Shown here in pieces: positions 19,992-27,716 of a stretch of DNA of 64,000 nucleotides (position 1 is its first letter; the number at the start of each line of letters is the position of its first letter). This DNA is from Actinoplanes lobatus (GTDB lineage: Bacteria > Actinomycetota > Actinomycetes > Mycobacteriales > Micromonosporaceae): contig NZ_JACHNC010000001.1 of assembly GCF_014205215.1 (NCBI RefSeq), forward strand, positions 8,738,501-8,802,500. The letters are read 5' to 3'. The notes beneath the pieces are model-generated. The model was not told the origin of the DNA, made no database searches, and worked only from the letters and a program-made list of their open reading frames with translations. The translations under genes and the position numbers were made by a program.

Positions 19992-20103
19992 GGCTCTCCC
20001 CCAAGGGCCGTTGACATGTGGACGGTGACCGTATCCCCACAAGCGCCCGTCGTCACATGGGCCGGTCAGCCGATCATCGGAGCCGAACAAACGAGTCCGG
20101 ATA

Positions 20104-20140
20104 CGAAGCACCCCGGACCTGTGCGGTCCGGGGTGCTTCG
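20104..20140 (-). terminator. Hairpin downstream of lipoprotein gene
   Basis: Perfect 16-bp arms (20104-20119 and 20125-20140, core GCACCCCGGACC) surround a 5-bp loop. It lies about 90 bp past the stop of the minus-strand lipoprotein gene and before the start of the Cys-motif operon. This is consistent with a terminator, although no T tract is evident. Confidence 0.65.
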
Positions 20141-20228
20141 TGGAGCGTGGCCCTGTCGGCCGATGGCTCCTGGCGGAACCCCTGGTCCGGGGTCTCCGGG
20201 AGCGGTAGCGGTCCCGCCGGGTCCGAGG

Positions 20229-20687
20229 TCAGCGGGTGGTCTCTCCGGCGTCCGCGTCGAGGGAGCGCTGGCTTTCCTGGATGCTGACGGTGAGGGCGTC
20301 GACGTTCTGGCACACGGTCTGGAACTTCAGCATGGCGGTCCGCAGTTCGGCGAGGTGGGTGGCCTGCTCGAACTCGCCGGCGGAGGCCTCGGCCTGCCGA
20401 AGGGGCTGCTCGACGACGTTCGCGGCCGCGGTGATCAGCGTGCTCTTCGACTGCTTACTGAGCGTCAGGATCTGGGTGGCGGTGGCGATGTCGAAATCGT
20501 AGCCGTCCTGACCGAGAGTTGCCTGATTGGCCACGGTGCAGGCGGATGCGGTGGCGTTGTCCAGGCCGCTGATGGACACCGTCGGCTCCGCGGCCGCGGC
20601 CGATCCGACAGGTTCTCCGGGGGTGGCGCAGCCGGAAATCGCCAGCAGGGTAGAGGCAAAGACGGCTGCGGTGGTGGTTCCTCGCAT
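20229..20687 (-). CDS. Putative lipoprotein
   Basis: A 152-residue envelope protein with a lipoprotein signal: MRGTTTAAVFASTLLAISGC places the lipidated Cys at residue 20. The mature part begins with a low-complexity Ala/Glu/Pro linker and is then mostly alpha-helical. Two Cys (ASACTVAN and FQTVCQNV) may form a disulfide bridging the ends of a helical bundle. No family is recognised. It is a single gene with its own apparent terminator at 20104-20140. Confidence 0.7.
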   Translation of the reverse strand: MRGTTTAAVFASTLLAISGCATPGEPVGSAAAAEPTVSISGLDNATASACTVANQATLGQDGYDFDIATATQILTLSKQSKSTLITAAANVVEQPLRQAEASAGEFEQATHLAELRTAMLKFQTVCQNVDALTVSIQESQRSLDADAGETTR

Positions 20688-20790
20688 GGACGGAAGGCTA
20701 CCCGGCAGGGTCGCGCGCACGCTCGACGCAGGCCCGGGATGTGACGGGAATCCCTCACTCTCCGTACCGTTGCGCTCTGTAATCGAAATC

Positions 20791-21462
20791 TCAGCCAACG
20801 GCCTGGCGGCGCACCATCTCGCTGATCCATACGGGCGCGTACGGAGACGTGCAGTTCGGCGGGGTCGGATAGTCCTTGAGCACTTCGAGCCGCTCACCGA
20901 TCTCGATGGCGCGGGCCCGATGCCCGGGATGGGAGATGCCGATCTGGGCGAGGCAGTGGTTCATGGCCCACTGGAGGCGATCCGGGGCGTCCTTCATCTC
21001 CGCCTCGATCGTGTCGAGCAGCCCGGCGAGGTCCAGCCCGTCCGGCTTCCGGGCCACCCGCTCGGTGGTCAGCGCCCACCCGCCGCTCGCGACCACCGGA
21101 TCCGCATCCCGGAGCCAGGCGACACGCAGCTCCTCCGCGTGCGGGCTCTTCTTGACGACATAGTTGACAAGCCAGTCATGGACCTTCGGGGTACGGGACT
21201 CGCGCGCCATCACGTCCAGCTGCCCCGCCGCGAACTCCCGGGGACGACAGATCAGCAGCGCCAGCAGCCGTGCCGCGCTGTCCCCGGTGGCCCAGAGCCC
21301 GAGCGCGAGGTCCTGCTGGGTCTTGAGCCGCTTGGCGATCGCCCGCAGCTTGCCGAGGTTGACCCCGTGGTCGTCACCGTGCCGCTCGTTGACGGCCCGC
21401 GCCTTCGGGTCCTCGATCGCGGCCAGCTCGGCCATCACCTCGGTCACCGTCGTCCCGCTCAC
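20791..21462 (-). CDS. DNA alkylation repair protein (AlkD-like HEAT fold)
   Basis: A 223-residue all-helical protein with the AlkD/AlkC HEAT-like repeat pattern (PF08713). Features include GVNLGKLRAIAKRLK, the helix pair LALGLWATGDSAARLLALLI, and the Trp-bearing VHDWLVNYVVKKSPHAEELR. AlkD-type enzymes excise cationic N3- and N7-alkylpurines, using a cleft Trp/Asp pair without base flipping. Here candidate residues are in KVHDWL and WLRDADPVV. It is monocistronic. The assignment to subfamily is approximate. Confidence 0.85.
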   Translation of the reverse strand: MSGTTVTEVMAELAAIEDPKARAVNERHGDDHGVNLGKLRAIAKRLKTQQDLALGLWATGDSAARLLALLICRPREFAAGQLDVMARESRTPKVHDWLVNYVVKKSPHAEELRVAWLRDADPVVASGGWALTTERVARKPDGLDLAGLLDTIEAEMKDAPDRLQWAMNHCLAQIGISHPGHRARAIEIGERLEVLKDYPTPPNCTSPYAPVWISEMVRRQAVG

Positions 21463-21668
21463 CCTGTGCCTCCCGTCCCGCGCACCCCCACCTTACGATC
21501 AACTCCTCTGCCGCCGCCCACATTCGACGGACACGCCCGGCCTGGCAAGATCAGCTGTGACAGGGTGATGGACGCTACGCGTGTGCGCGGACACGTTTCG
21601 GGGTCTTCGGTGCCGGAGGGTGCTGGAGTGGAGACGAGACGGCACTCTCGGCGAAGGCGGGCCGCGGT

Positions 21669-22160
21669 ATGCAGCATGAGGATCTGGTCAGGGCGGTTAT
21701 CGCCGCAGTGGCCTTCGGGGTGATGCTGGCCGGGCATTACATCGGGGATCACTGGGCCCAGACCAGCGGCCAGGCCTACGGCAAGGGGCTGGACGCGGCC
21801 GGCTGTGTCCGGTCGACGGCGGTGCGGCACTGCGCCGCCCATGTCGCGTCATGGACCCTGACCACCACCGTGTTCCTGCTGGTAGCGGCCTGGTGGCTGA
21901 AGCTTCCCCTGGAGCCGGGATGGCTCGCGGCCGGCGTGACGCTCAACGCGGTCACCCATTTCATCGCCGACCTCCGAACCCCACTGATCCGGCTCGGCCG
22001 CCTGCTCGGGCGCGGCGGCTACATCGACCAAGTCGGGGTGGTCCGACCAGCCGGCCACACCAACAGCGGCCCGGGCACCGGCCTGTTCGAACTCGACCAG
22101 GCCTGGCACATCGGCTGGCTGGCGGTGTCAGCCCTGGTCATCGCAGGCCCACCCATCTGA
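21669..22160 (+). CDS. Integral membrane protein (DUF3307-like)
   Basis: A 163-residue protein with about four membrane segments. His/Asp-rich turns lie next to helices: MLAGHYIGDHWAQT near the start, HCAAHVASWTL, and NAVTHFIADLRTPL. This H-x-x-x-D-H/W plus H-x-x-x-D arrangement resembles DUF3307 membrane proteins. No enzymatic role is known. It starts at ATG 21669 after a 200-bp gap and is followed by the repeat-rich non-coding element. Confidence 0.55.
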   Translation: MQHEDLVRAVIAAVAFGVMLAGHYIGDHWAQTSGQAYGKGLDAAGCVRSTAVRHCAAHVASWTLTTTVFLLVAAWWLKLPLEPGWLAAGVTLNAVTHFIADLRTPLIRLGRLLGRGGYIDQVGVVRPAGHTNSGPGTGLFELDQAWHIGWLAVSALVIAGPPI

Positions 22161-22420
22161 TCCCGCCCCCGGGAAGCGGCCCGCCCCGGGATCCAGGACT
22201 TCCGCAATCAAGCCCCTTCCAACTTCCTTCTCCGGTACGAGTGCCCTCGTCCCGCCGTATCAGGGCCGTCCCGTCCGCTCGACGCGATCTCGCTGCCCAC
22301 TCCAGCCTGTGCCGCCCCGCCGGGCGTAAATCGGCTGGACACCCCCGCATGTGCCACCACTCGCGCCAGGCGGGTGGTTGCGGTGGTCCTCACCAGGCAA
22401 CCGCGGCGGCCACTCCCAGC

Positions 22421-22543
22421 CGTCACGCCACTCGCGCCAGGCGGGTGGTGACGCTCGATGCCGTCACGCCACTCGCGCCAGACGGGTGGTGACGCTCGAT
22501 GCCGTCACGCCACTCGCGCCAGACGGGTGGTGACGCTCGATGC
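22421..22543. repeat. 41-bp tandem repeat, three copies
   Basis: Copies start at 22421, 22462 and 22503 and differ by one base (CCAGGCGGG/CCAGACGGG). A partial earlier copy sits near 22348-22372. Each unit starts GTCACGCCACTCGCGCC and ends with GGTGGTGAC, giving an imperfect hairpin. No spacers separate units, so it is not CRISPR. Confidence 0.9.
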
Positions 22544-22810
22544 CGGTCGCGCCACGGAACACCCACCGGAAGCCACTCACCGTGATCGAAATCTTGGATA
22601 CATGCGGATGCGTGGTACATCCGTGCTGTTCTGGCGACCTCTATCCCCCACAAGAACCGGTGAACCGGGTTCCTCGCTCACGCGGAGTGCCGGCCGTCTG
22701 GGCTTTCGGAGGTGAGCGCACACGAAAGCCGCCACGTGGGCTGCCGTCGCCGCGATAGGGCACGTAAGCGACCACGACACCACCACCGTGCGCGCCCACC
22801 CTCGGGTAAG

Positions 22811-22940
22811 CGCGACCACCCGCACCGGGCGACCGGCGCAACGGCCGCGAGCAGGCAACCCCCGTGCCTGGCCAGCAAACCGCAACCACCCGCCCAGCGC
22901 CACCGGCGCTACGGCAGAGGGCAGCCCGGGCGCCTGGCCG
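22811..22940. repeat. Degenerate repeat of about 67 bp, two copies
   Basis: Segments 22811-22872 and 22873-22937 approximately are imperfect direct copies sharing CCACCCGC, CCGGCGC and GCCTGGCC blocks. A third copy is truncated. They lie inside the inverted-end element. Confidence 0.5.
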
Positions 22941-22978
22941 GTATCACCGCGACCGCCCGCCCAGGATGGCCGAAAACG

Positions 22979-23050
22979 GGCGGCCGTGACCGGCGGCAGG
23001 GTGAGGAAGTGACGGGCGGCCGTGACCGGCGGCAGGGTGAGGAAGTGACG
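22979..23050. repeat. 36-bp perfect tandem duplication
   Basis: Identical 36-bp units at 22979-23014 and 23015-23050 begin GGGCGGCCGTGACCGGCGGC. A third copy starts at 23051 and is cut off after nine bases. They lie adjacent to the right inverted arm. Confidence 0.9.
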
Positions 23051-23238
23051 GGCGGCCCGGCCTGCCCGGGCACCGATCTCCGCCCGGCGGGTGCGGCACA
23101 GGCCGGAGCGGGCAGCGAGATCGCGTCGAGCGGACGGAACGGCCCTGACAGGGCAGGACGAGGACACGCGTACCGAAAAGGATCGGAACGCGGACCTCGA
23201 CCACGAAAGCTCTTGAGAACCCAGCCGCAGAAACGCGG

Positions 23239-23991
23239 TCAGGCGACCATGCGAATGACGGCCGTCAGGCCGACGGCGACGATCACCGTGCGGAGGACCT
23301 TGTCCGGCAGGCGGCGGCCGTAGCGGGCGCCGAGCATCCCGCCGGCCACCGATCCGACCGCGATCAGCAGGGCCGGCAGCCAGGCGACCACCCCGGCCGC
23401 GACGAAGACCAGGGCCGCGACCGTGTTGGCCAGCCCGGCGATGATGTTCTTGAGGCCGTTGACCTGTTGCAGGTTCGGGGAGACGAGGATGCCGAGCACG
23501 CCGAGCAGCAGGACTCCGAGCGCCGCGCCGAAGTAGCCGCCGTAGACGCCTGCCGCGAACACGGCGCCGATGAGGACCGGGCCGACAGGGCGGGGGCCGG
23601 CCGCCGTCCGGCGGCGCAGCGTGCGGACGAGCCAGGGCTGGAGGATGATCAGCACCAGTGCCAGGCTGATCAGGACCGGGACGACGGCGCCGAAGGTGGT
23701 CTCGGGCAGGACGAGCAGCAGCAGCGCCCCGCCGATCGCGCCGGCCACGGCCGCGGCGCCGAGGGGCAGCAGCAGGCGGCGGTGGGTGGCGACTTCGGCC
23801 CGGTATCCGTAGGCGGCCGCGAACGAGCCGGGCACGAGGCCGACCGTGTTCGAGGCGTTGGCGACGACCGGCGGGTAGCCGAGGGCCAGCAGTACCGGGA
23901 AGGTCACCAGGGTTCCGGAGCCGACCAGCGCGTTGATCGCGCCGGCCACCACTCCTGCCGCGAGGATCTGGGCGGCTTCGATGGCATGCAT
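23239..23991 (-). CDS. TauE/SafE family sulfite/sulfonate exporter
   Basis: A 250-residue polytopic membrane protein with two homologous halves, each of about four helices, as in TSUP transporters. The half-repeat signatures are visible: GAINALVGSGTLVTFPVLLALG followed by ANASNTVGL (residues 17-50), and VYGGYFGAALGVLLL followed by QVNGLKNIIAGLANTVAALV (about 143-190). Members export organosulfur compounds or sulfite, usually by proton coupling. The substrate here is unknown. It is monocistronic, with no sulfur-metabolism neighbours. Confidence 0.88.
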   Translation of the reverse strand: MHAIEAAQILAAGVVAGAINALVGSGTLVTFPVLLALGYPPVVANASNTVGLVPGSFAAAYGYRAEVATHRRLLLPLGAAAVAGAIGGALLLLVLPETTFGAVVPVLISLALVLIILQPWLVRTLRRRTAAGPRPVGPVLIGAVFAAGVYGGYFGAALGVLLLGVLGILVSPNLQQVNGLKNIIAGLANTVAALVFVAAGVVAWLPALLIAVGSVAGGMLGARYGRRLPDKVLRTVIVAVGLTAVIRMVA

Positions 23992-24138
23992 GGGCGTGCA
24001 CCTCTCACACGGGACGGTCGCCGCCGACGAGGGTCGCCGCCGTCCATGGGTTCGTGATCAAGAGCGATCCTAGGAGCGATCCGGTGGATCACCCAAGGGG
24101 CCGGCCACATGCGACACCGATGGCGCTGCCCGGGCCGA

Positions 24139-24264
24139 TCAGGCGTCGGGTGGGCGCCGCGTGGCCCGCGACCGAGTGATGAGGAGGACCGCCGCGACGA
24201 TCGCGGTGACACTCAGCATGCAGAACAGCAGGCACAGAACATGCCACGGCTTCAGCCCACCCAT
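24139..24264 (-). CDS. Single-pass membrane mini-protein
   Basis: A 41-residue peptide starting MGGLKPWHVLCLLFCMLSV. It has one transmembrane helix of about 22 residues and an Arg/Pro-rich cytoplasmic tail (RSRATRRPPDA). The G-G-L-x-P-W-H start is typical of a small membrane protein seen repeatedly in actinomycetes. It is too short for routine gene calling. The start at 24264 and stop at 24139-24141 were read directly. Function unknown. Confidence 0.65.
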   Translation of the reverse strand: MGGLKPWHVLCLLFCMLSVTAIVAAVLLITRSRATRRPPDA

Positions 24265-24356
24265 GCGATCACCCTAGCCATCGAAAGCTCCCGTGGCAGC
24301 CCGGCCCGGAACGGGGCGCACCCGGATCGCCGCCTTCGTGAAAAGGGTTCGCGTAG

Positions 24357-25078
24357 CCGTACCGAAATGGGATTGAAGCGTGATCTCGGGCAGCGAGGGT
24401 GGCCATCGTGGACACTTCTCGGGGGAGATCGCTGGCCTGGCTCGGGCATCCGGTGTCGATGGCCGCGCTGGTGTTGCTGGTTGTCAATGATCATGTGTGG
24501 AAGGCCGTACACCCCGGGTGGGTGACCGGGAAGCTGAGCGATGTCGCCGGGATGGTGCTGGCGCCGCCGCTGCTCGCGGCCGTGACCGGCCTCATCGCGC
24601 CGCGGGCGAAATTCCGGTGGGTCGCGCCCGGCGCGATTCTGACGGTGGGCGTGGGTTTCGCCATGGTCAAGACGATGGGGTACGCCGCCGCGCTCGCCTC
24701 GGACGCATGGAGCCTCGTCACGCCGTCGCTGGTCCGGGTGGATCCGGCCGATCTTCTGGCGCTGCCGTTCCTGGGCGTGGCGTGGTGGGTGGCGCGGCGG
24801 GAACCGAGGCCGGCGCCGCAGTGGCTGAAAGCGCTCCGGCTGGCCGTGTTCCTGCCGTTGGCGCTGGCCGGAGTGGCGGCGACCAGCGCCGACCCGACGC
24901 CGAAGGCGGAGCACGTGGTGGTCGATCCGGACGGTGCCCTGTTCCTCGGCGCCGACACTCTCGGCGACGGGGAGCCGTGGGCGGTGAGCCGGGACGGCGG
25001 CCGGACGTTCGTGCCGAGCACCGGACCGCGTGCCGGGCGGTCACCGGAGTGCACCCGGACCGAGCCGGTCGTCTGCTA
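24357..25078. repeat. Left arm of a 0.72-kb inverted repeat
   Basis: This segment starts 42 bp before paralogue 1 and extends through its first 227 or so codons. It is nearly identical to the reverse complement of 28480-29202. Both arms measure about 722 bp and only scattered substitutions are seen. The rest of the paired genes is clearly diverged, which suggests gene conversion or recent inversion. Confidence 0.9.
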
Positions 25079-25835
25079 CCAGACGGTGCACCGGCGGATC
25101 GCGGTGGAGAGCCGCGTCGAGGGCGGACCGTGGCAGTTGTCCTGGGAGATCAGCGAGAGGGACGTCGAGGCGTTGGGTAACGCCTACCCGAATCCGGAAT
25201 CGCGCCGCAGCTTCTACTCGGTGGAGCTGGCGGTCCTGGACGTGCCGGGTGGCCACGTGGTGGCGGTGGCCAACGGACGGGACGGGTTCGCGGTAAGGGA
25301 CGTGTCCGGATCCTGGCGGCGCATCGGCTTTCCGACAGCGACCAGGGACATCGCTCCGGTCCCGATCGAGGACGCGCGGGACCTGGGTGACTCCTCCGAC
25401 GACGGGCCGTTCAGGTTTGCGTTCTCCCTGTTCCTGGGCGGGCTGGTGCTCACCCTCGTCGCCGTGCGGCGGGCCCGGGGTGCGGGCGCCGGCGCACGCC
25501 TCTACTGGCTGCTGGCCCCGCTGGCGGCCGCTTCGTGCGGCGCGGTGCCGATCGGGCTGATCGAGGCGACCGGTAACGGGACGCCTCAGGGCCTCGCCGC
25601 CGGCTTCGCCTGGGTTCCCCTCGCCGCGGTGGCGGTGATCTGTCCTTTGGTGGCGCTCGCGGTGGGGCGGCGACCGCTGTCGCAGGGGGTCGGGGCGACC
25701 TTGATCGTGGCGGGTGTGCTCATCGTCGCCCACATCGTCTGGGCGATGTTCGGGACCGGCCACCTGAGTCACCTCGTGCTGTACCTGAGCCTCGTCGCCG
25801 CCCTTGTGACCCCCGCCGCGGCCAAGGTTGTTTGA
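24399..25835 (+). CDS. Membrane protein with Asp-box ectodomain, paralogue 1
   Basis: A 478-residue protein. An N-terminal membrane block of about five helices (residues 15-165) includes VNDHVWKA and TGKLSDVAGMVLAPPLLAAV. An extracytoplasmic domain (about 170-335) carries the Asp-box WAVSRDGGRTF of BNR/sialidase-type propellers, two Cys (ECTRTEPVVCY) and a conserved VLDVPGGHVVAVANGRDGFAVRDVSGSW block. A C-terminal block adds about four helices and ends in the motif TPAAAKVV. The N-terminal 166 residues are identical to paralogue 2, which lies inverted 3.4 kb away. The family is uncharacterised as far as I can tell. The start codon could also be the ATG of MAIVDT, as used here. Confidence 0.75.
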   Translation: MAIVDTSRGRSLAWLGHPVSMAALVLLVVNDHVWKAVHPGWVTGKLSDVAGMVLAPPLLAAVTGLIAPRAKFRWVAPGAILTVGVGFAMVKTMGYAAALASDAWSLVTPSLVRVDPADLLALPFLGVAWWVARREPRPAPQWLKALRLAVFLPLALAGVAATSADPTPKAEHVVVDPDGALFLGADTLGDGEPWAVSRDGGRTFVPSTGPRAGRSPECTRTEPVVCYQTVHRRIAVESRVEGGPWQLSWEISERDVEALGNAYPNPESRRSFYSVELAVLDVPGGHVVAVANGRDGFAVRDVSGSWRRIGFPTATRDIAPVPIEDARDLGDSSDDGPFRFAFSLFLGGLVLTLVAVRRARGAGAGARLYWLLAPLAAASCGAVPIGLIEATGNGTPQGLAAGFAWVPLAAVAVICPLVALAVGRRPLSQGVGATLIVAGVLIVAHIVWAMFGTGHLSHLVLYLSLVAALVTPAAAKVV

Positions 25836-25860
25836 AGCTGAGTCCTCAGCCCGGATGCGT

Positions 25861-25893
25861 GGCGACGGCCCGGTGTTGCACCGGGCCGTCGCC
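25861..25893. terminator. Bidirectional hairpin between convergent genes
   Basis: Perfect 15-bp arms GGCGACGGCCCGGTG and its complement (25861-25875, 25879-25893) with a TTG loop. It lies between the stops of paralogue 1 (25835) and the FMN reductase gene (25927), in the position of a shared intrinsic terminator. Confidence 0.8.
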
Positions 25894-25926
25894 TGCTGAT
25901 TCGGGTTTCTCCCGTAGCCCGTACCG

Positions 25927-26541
25927 TCAAAGGTTTTTGATCATGTCTTCGAAGTTCTCGGTGAGCGCGAACGGATCGGTGACCGTGGCCGGTTCGCGGC
26001 GCTCGACCTCGCGGGCGAGTTCCGTGGCGGCACGTTCGATCCGGCCGCGCAGCGGGCCCTCGACCGAGTTGGCGCCCCAGTCGTCGCTGGCCGCGAAGAC
26101 CGAGGTGGGGAGGATCGCGGCCCGCAGGTAGGCGAAGAGCGGGCGCAGCGCGTGCTCCAGCACCAGCGAGTGCCGGGCGGTTCCGGCGGTGGCGGCCATC
26201 ATGACCGGTTTGTCGGTCAGGACGTCCTGCTCCAGGACGTCGAAGAACGACTTGAACAGACCGCTGTAGCCGGCGCTGAACACCGGGGTGACCACGATCA
26301 GCGCGTCCGCGGCGGCCACCGAGTCCTGGGCCTGCTTGAGCGCCGGCTTGGCGAACCCGGTCAGCATGTTGTCGGTGATCTCGTGGGCCAGGTCGCGCAG
26401 CTCGACGACCTGGACGTCGAGGGTGACGCCGAGCCGGGCGGCCGCGCCGACCGCGCTCGCGGACAGTTGGTCCGCGAGCAGGCGGGTCGACGACGGCTGG
26501 CTCAGGCCGGAGCTGATGACGACGAGCTTTCGCTGCTTCAT
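25927..26541 (-). CDS. NAD(P)H-dependent FMN reductase, CE1759 type
   Basis: A 204-residue flavodoxin-like reductase. The N-terminal VVISSGLSQPSSTRLLADQL is the FMN-phosphate loop, ADALIVVTPVFSAGYSGLFKSFFD is the isoalloxazine loop, and PVMMAATAGTARHSLVLEHA is the third flavin contact. It would reduce FMN with NAD(P)H for the partner monooxygenase. ATG 26541 overlaps the monooxygenase stop by 4 bp. This monooxygenase-reductase pair is the same arrangement as the CE1758/CE1759 families. The pair is enclosed by inverted membrane-protein genes. Confidence 0.88.
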   Translation of the reverse strand: MKQRKLVVISSGLSQPSSTRLLADQLSASAVGAAARLGVTLDVQVVELRDLAHEITDNMLTGFAKPALKQAQDSVAAADALIVVTPVFSAGYSGLFKSFFDVLEQDVLTDKPVMMAATAGTARHSLVLEHALRPLFAYLRAAILPTSVFAASDDWGANSVEGPLRGRIERAATELAREVERREPATVTDPFALTENFEDMIKNL

Positions 26542-27632
26542 GCCTGGACTTCTTCCTTGGCGTTCTTGGACGCGAGCAGAGAGGCGTGGGTCGGGGCGTC
26601 CGGCACGTGGGCCGGCTTGAGGGCGGCGAACTCCTTGCGCAGCACCGGGACGACCTCCTCGCCGAGGATGTCGAGCTGCTCGAGGACGGTCTTGAGCGGC
26701 AGGCCGGCGTGGTCCATGAGCCACAGCTGGCGCTGGTAGTCGCCGACGTACTCACGGAACCCGAGAGTCCGGTCGATGACCTGCTGCGGGCTGCCGACGG
26801 TCAGCGGCGTCTCGCGGGTGAAGTCCTCCAGCGACGGGCCGTGGCCGTAGACCGGCGCGTTGTCGAAGTACGGACGGAACTCCTTCACCGCGTCCTGGCT
26901 GTTCCTGCGCATGAACACCTGACCGCCGAGGCCGACGATCGCCTGGTCCGCCGAACCGTGGCCGTAGTGCTCGAACCGCTGCCGGTACAGCCCCACCATC
27001 CGCTCGGTGTGCGATGCCGGCCAGAAGATGTGGTTCGCGAAGAAGCCGTCGCCGTAATAGGCGGCCTGTTCTGCGATCTGTGGCGAGCGGATGGAACCGT
27101 GCCAGACGAACGGCGGGACGTCGTCGAGCGGGCGCGGGGTGGAGGTGAAGCTCTGCAGCGGGGTGCGGAACTTGCCCTCCCAGTCGACGACGTGCTCGCG
27201 CCACAGCTTGTGCAGCAGCCCGTAGTTCTCCAGGGCGAGCGGGATGCCGGCGCGGATGTCCTTGCCGAACCACGGGTAGACCGGGCCGGTGTTGCCGCGG
27301 CCGAGCATCAGGTCGACCCGGCCGTCCGCGAGGTGCTGGAGCATCGCGAAGTCCTCGGCGATCTTGACCGGGTCGTTCGTGGTGATCAGCGTGGTCGCGG
27401 TGGACAGCTGGAGCGTCGAGGTCTGCGCGGCGATGTAGGCCAGCGTGGTGGTCGGCGACGACGAGAAGAACGGCTCGTTGTGGTGCTCGCCGAGCGCGAA
27501 GACGTCGAGGCCGGCCTGCTCCGCGTGCTTGGCGATGGTGACGATGTCCTTGATGCGCTGCGCCTCGGTCGGGGTCCGGCCGGTGGTCGGGTCGGTGGTG
27601 ATATCCGAGACGCTGAAGATTCCGAACTGCAT
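26538..27632 (-). CDS. LLM-class flavin-dependent monooxygenase, CE1758 type
   Basis: A 364-residue luciferase-like TIM barrel. It opens with MQFGIFSVSDITTDPTTGRT, then the conserved ALGEHHNEPFFSSSP at residues about 46-60, LLSTATTLITTNDPVKIAEDFA-type strand-helix around 75-97, and the FMN-phosphate region GRGNTGPVYPWFG. It would oxidise a small organic (possibly sulfonate or alkyl) substrate using FMNH2 from the coupled reductase. The substrate is not determinable. ATG 27632 follows GGAGCGGGTC. The gene begins 85 bp from the 3' end of paralogue 2, which lies on the same strand upstream. Confidence 0.9.
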   Translation of the reverse strand: MQFGIFSVSDITTDPTTGRTPTEAQRIKDIVTIAKHAEQAGLDVFALGEHHNEPFFSSSPTTTLAYIAAQTSTLQLSTATTLITTNDPVKIAEDFAMLQHLADGRVDLMLGRGNTGPVYPWFGKDIRAGIPLALENYGLLHKLWREHVVDWEGKFRTPLQSFTSTPRPLDDVPPFVWHGSIRSPQIAEQAAYYGDGFFANHIFWPASHTERMVGLYRQRFEHYGHGSADQAIVGLGGQVFMRRNSQDAVKEFRPYFDNAPVYGHGPSLEDFTRETPLTVGSPQQVIDRTLGFREYVGDYQRQLWLMDHAGLPLKTVLEQLDILGEEVVPVLRKEFAALKPAHVPDAPTHASLLASKNAKEEVQA

Positions 27633-27716
27633 GACCCGCTCCTGGACTGTCCTGCCGGGGCTCTGTCGTCCCGGACTGTCCCGCACAACGCGTTTGACTC
27701 GGCAACTATTTCAGAT

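Larger units (their letters stand above)
22227..23185. mobile_element. Non-coding element with about 110-bp inverted ends (MITE-like)
   Basis: Positions 22227-22334 and 23074-23185 are inverted copies, about 88% identical by eye. Uninterrupted matches include CCGTCCGCTCGACGCGATCT. Between them lie about 740 bp with no convincing gene but three families of tandem repeats. There is no transposase, so this resembles a miniature, non-autonomous element or a large structured repeat. The whole 22161-23238 gap holds nothing else. Confidence 0.6.

Noticed and set aside
22421..23050. CRISPR array
   Set aside because: Units are directly adjacent with no unique spacers, and no cas genes are present.
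22577..24001. A 474-codon minus-strand frame through the repeat element and exporter gene
   Set aside because: It is a different frame from the exporter and translates tandem repeats into Arg/Ala-rich sequence; no domain.
25927..27632. Composite transposon formed by the two inverted membrane-protein genes
   Set aside because: Arms are parts of host-like genes, with no transposase, terminal motif or target duplication seen. A gene-conversion or inversion explanation fits better.
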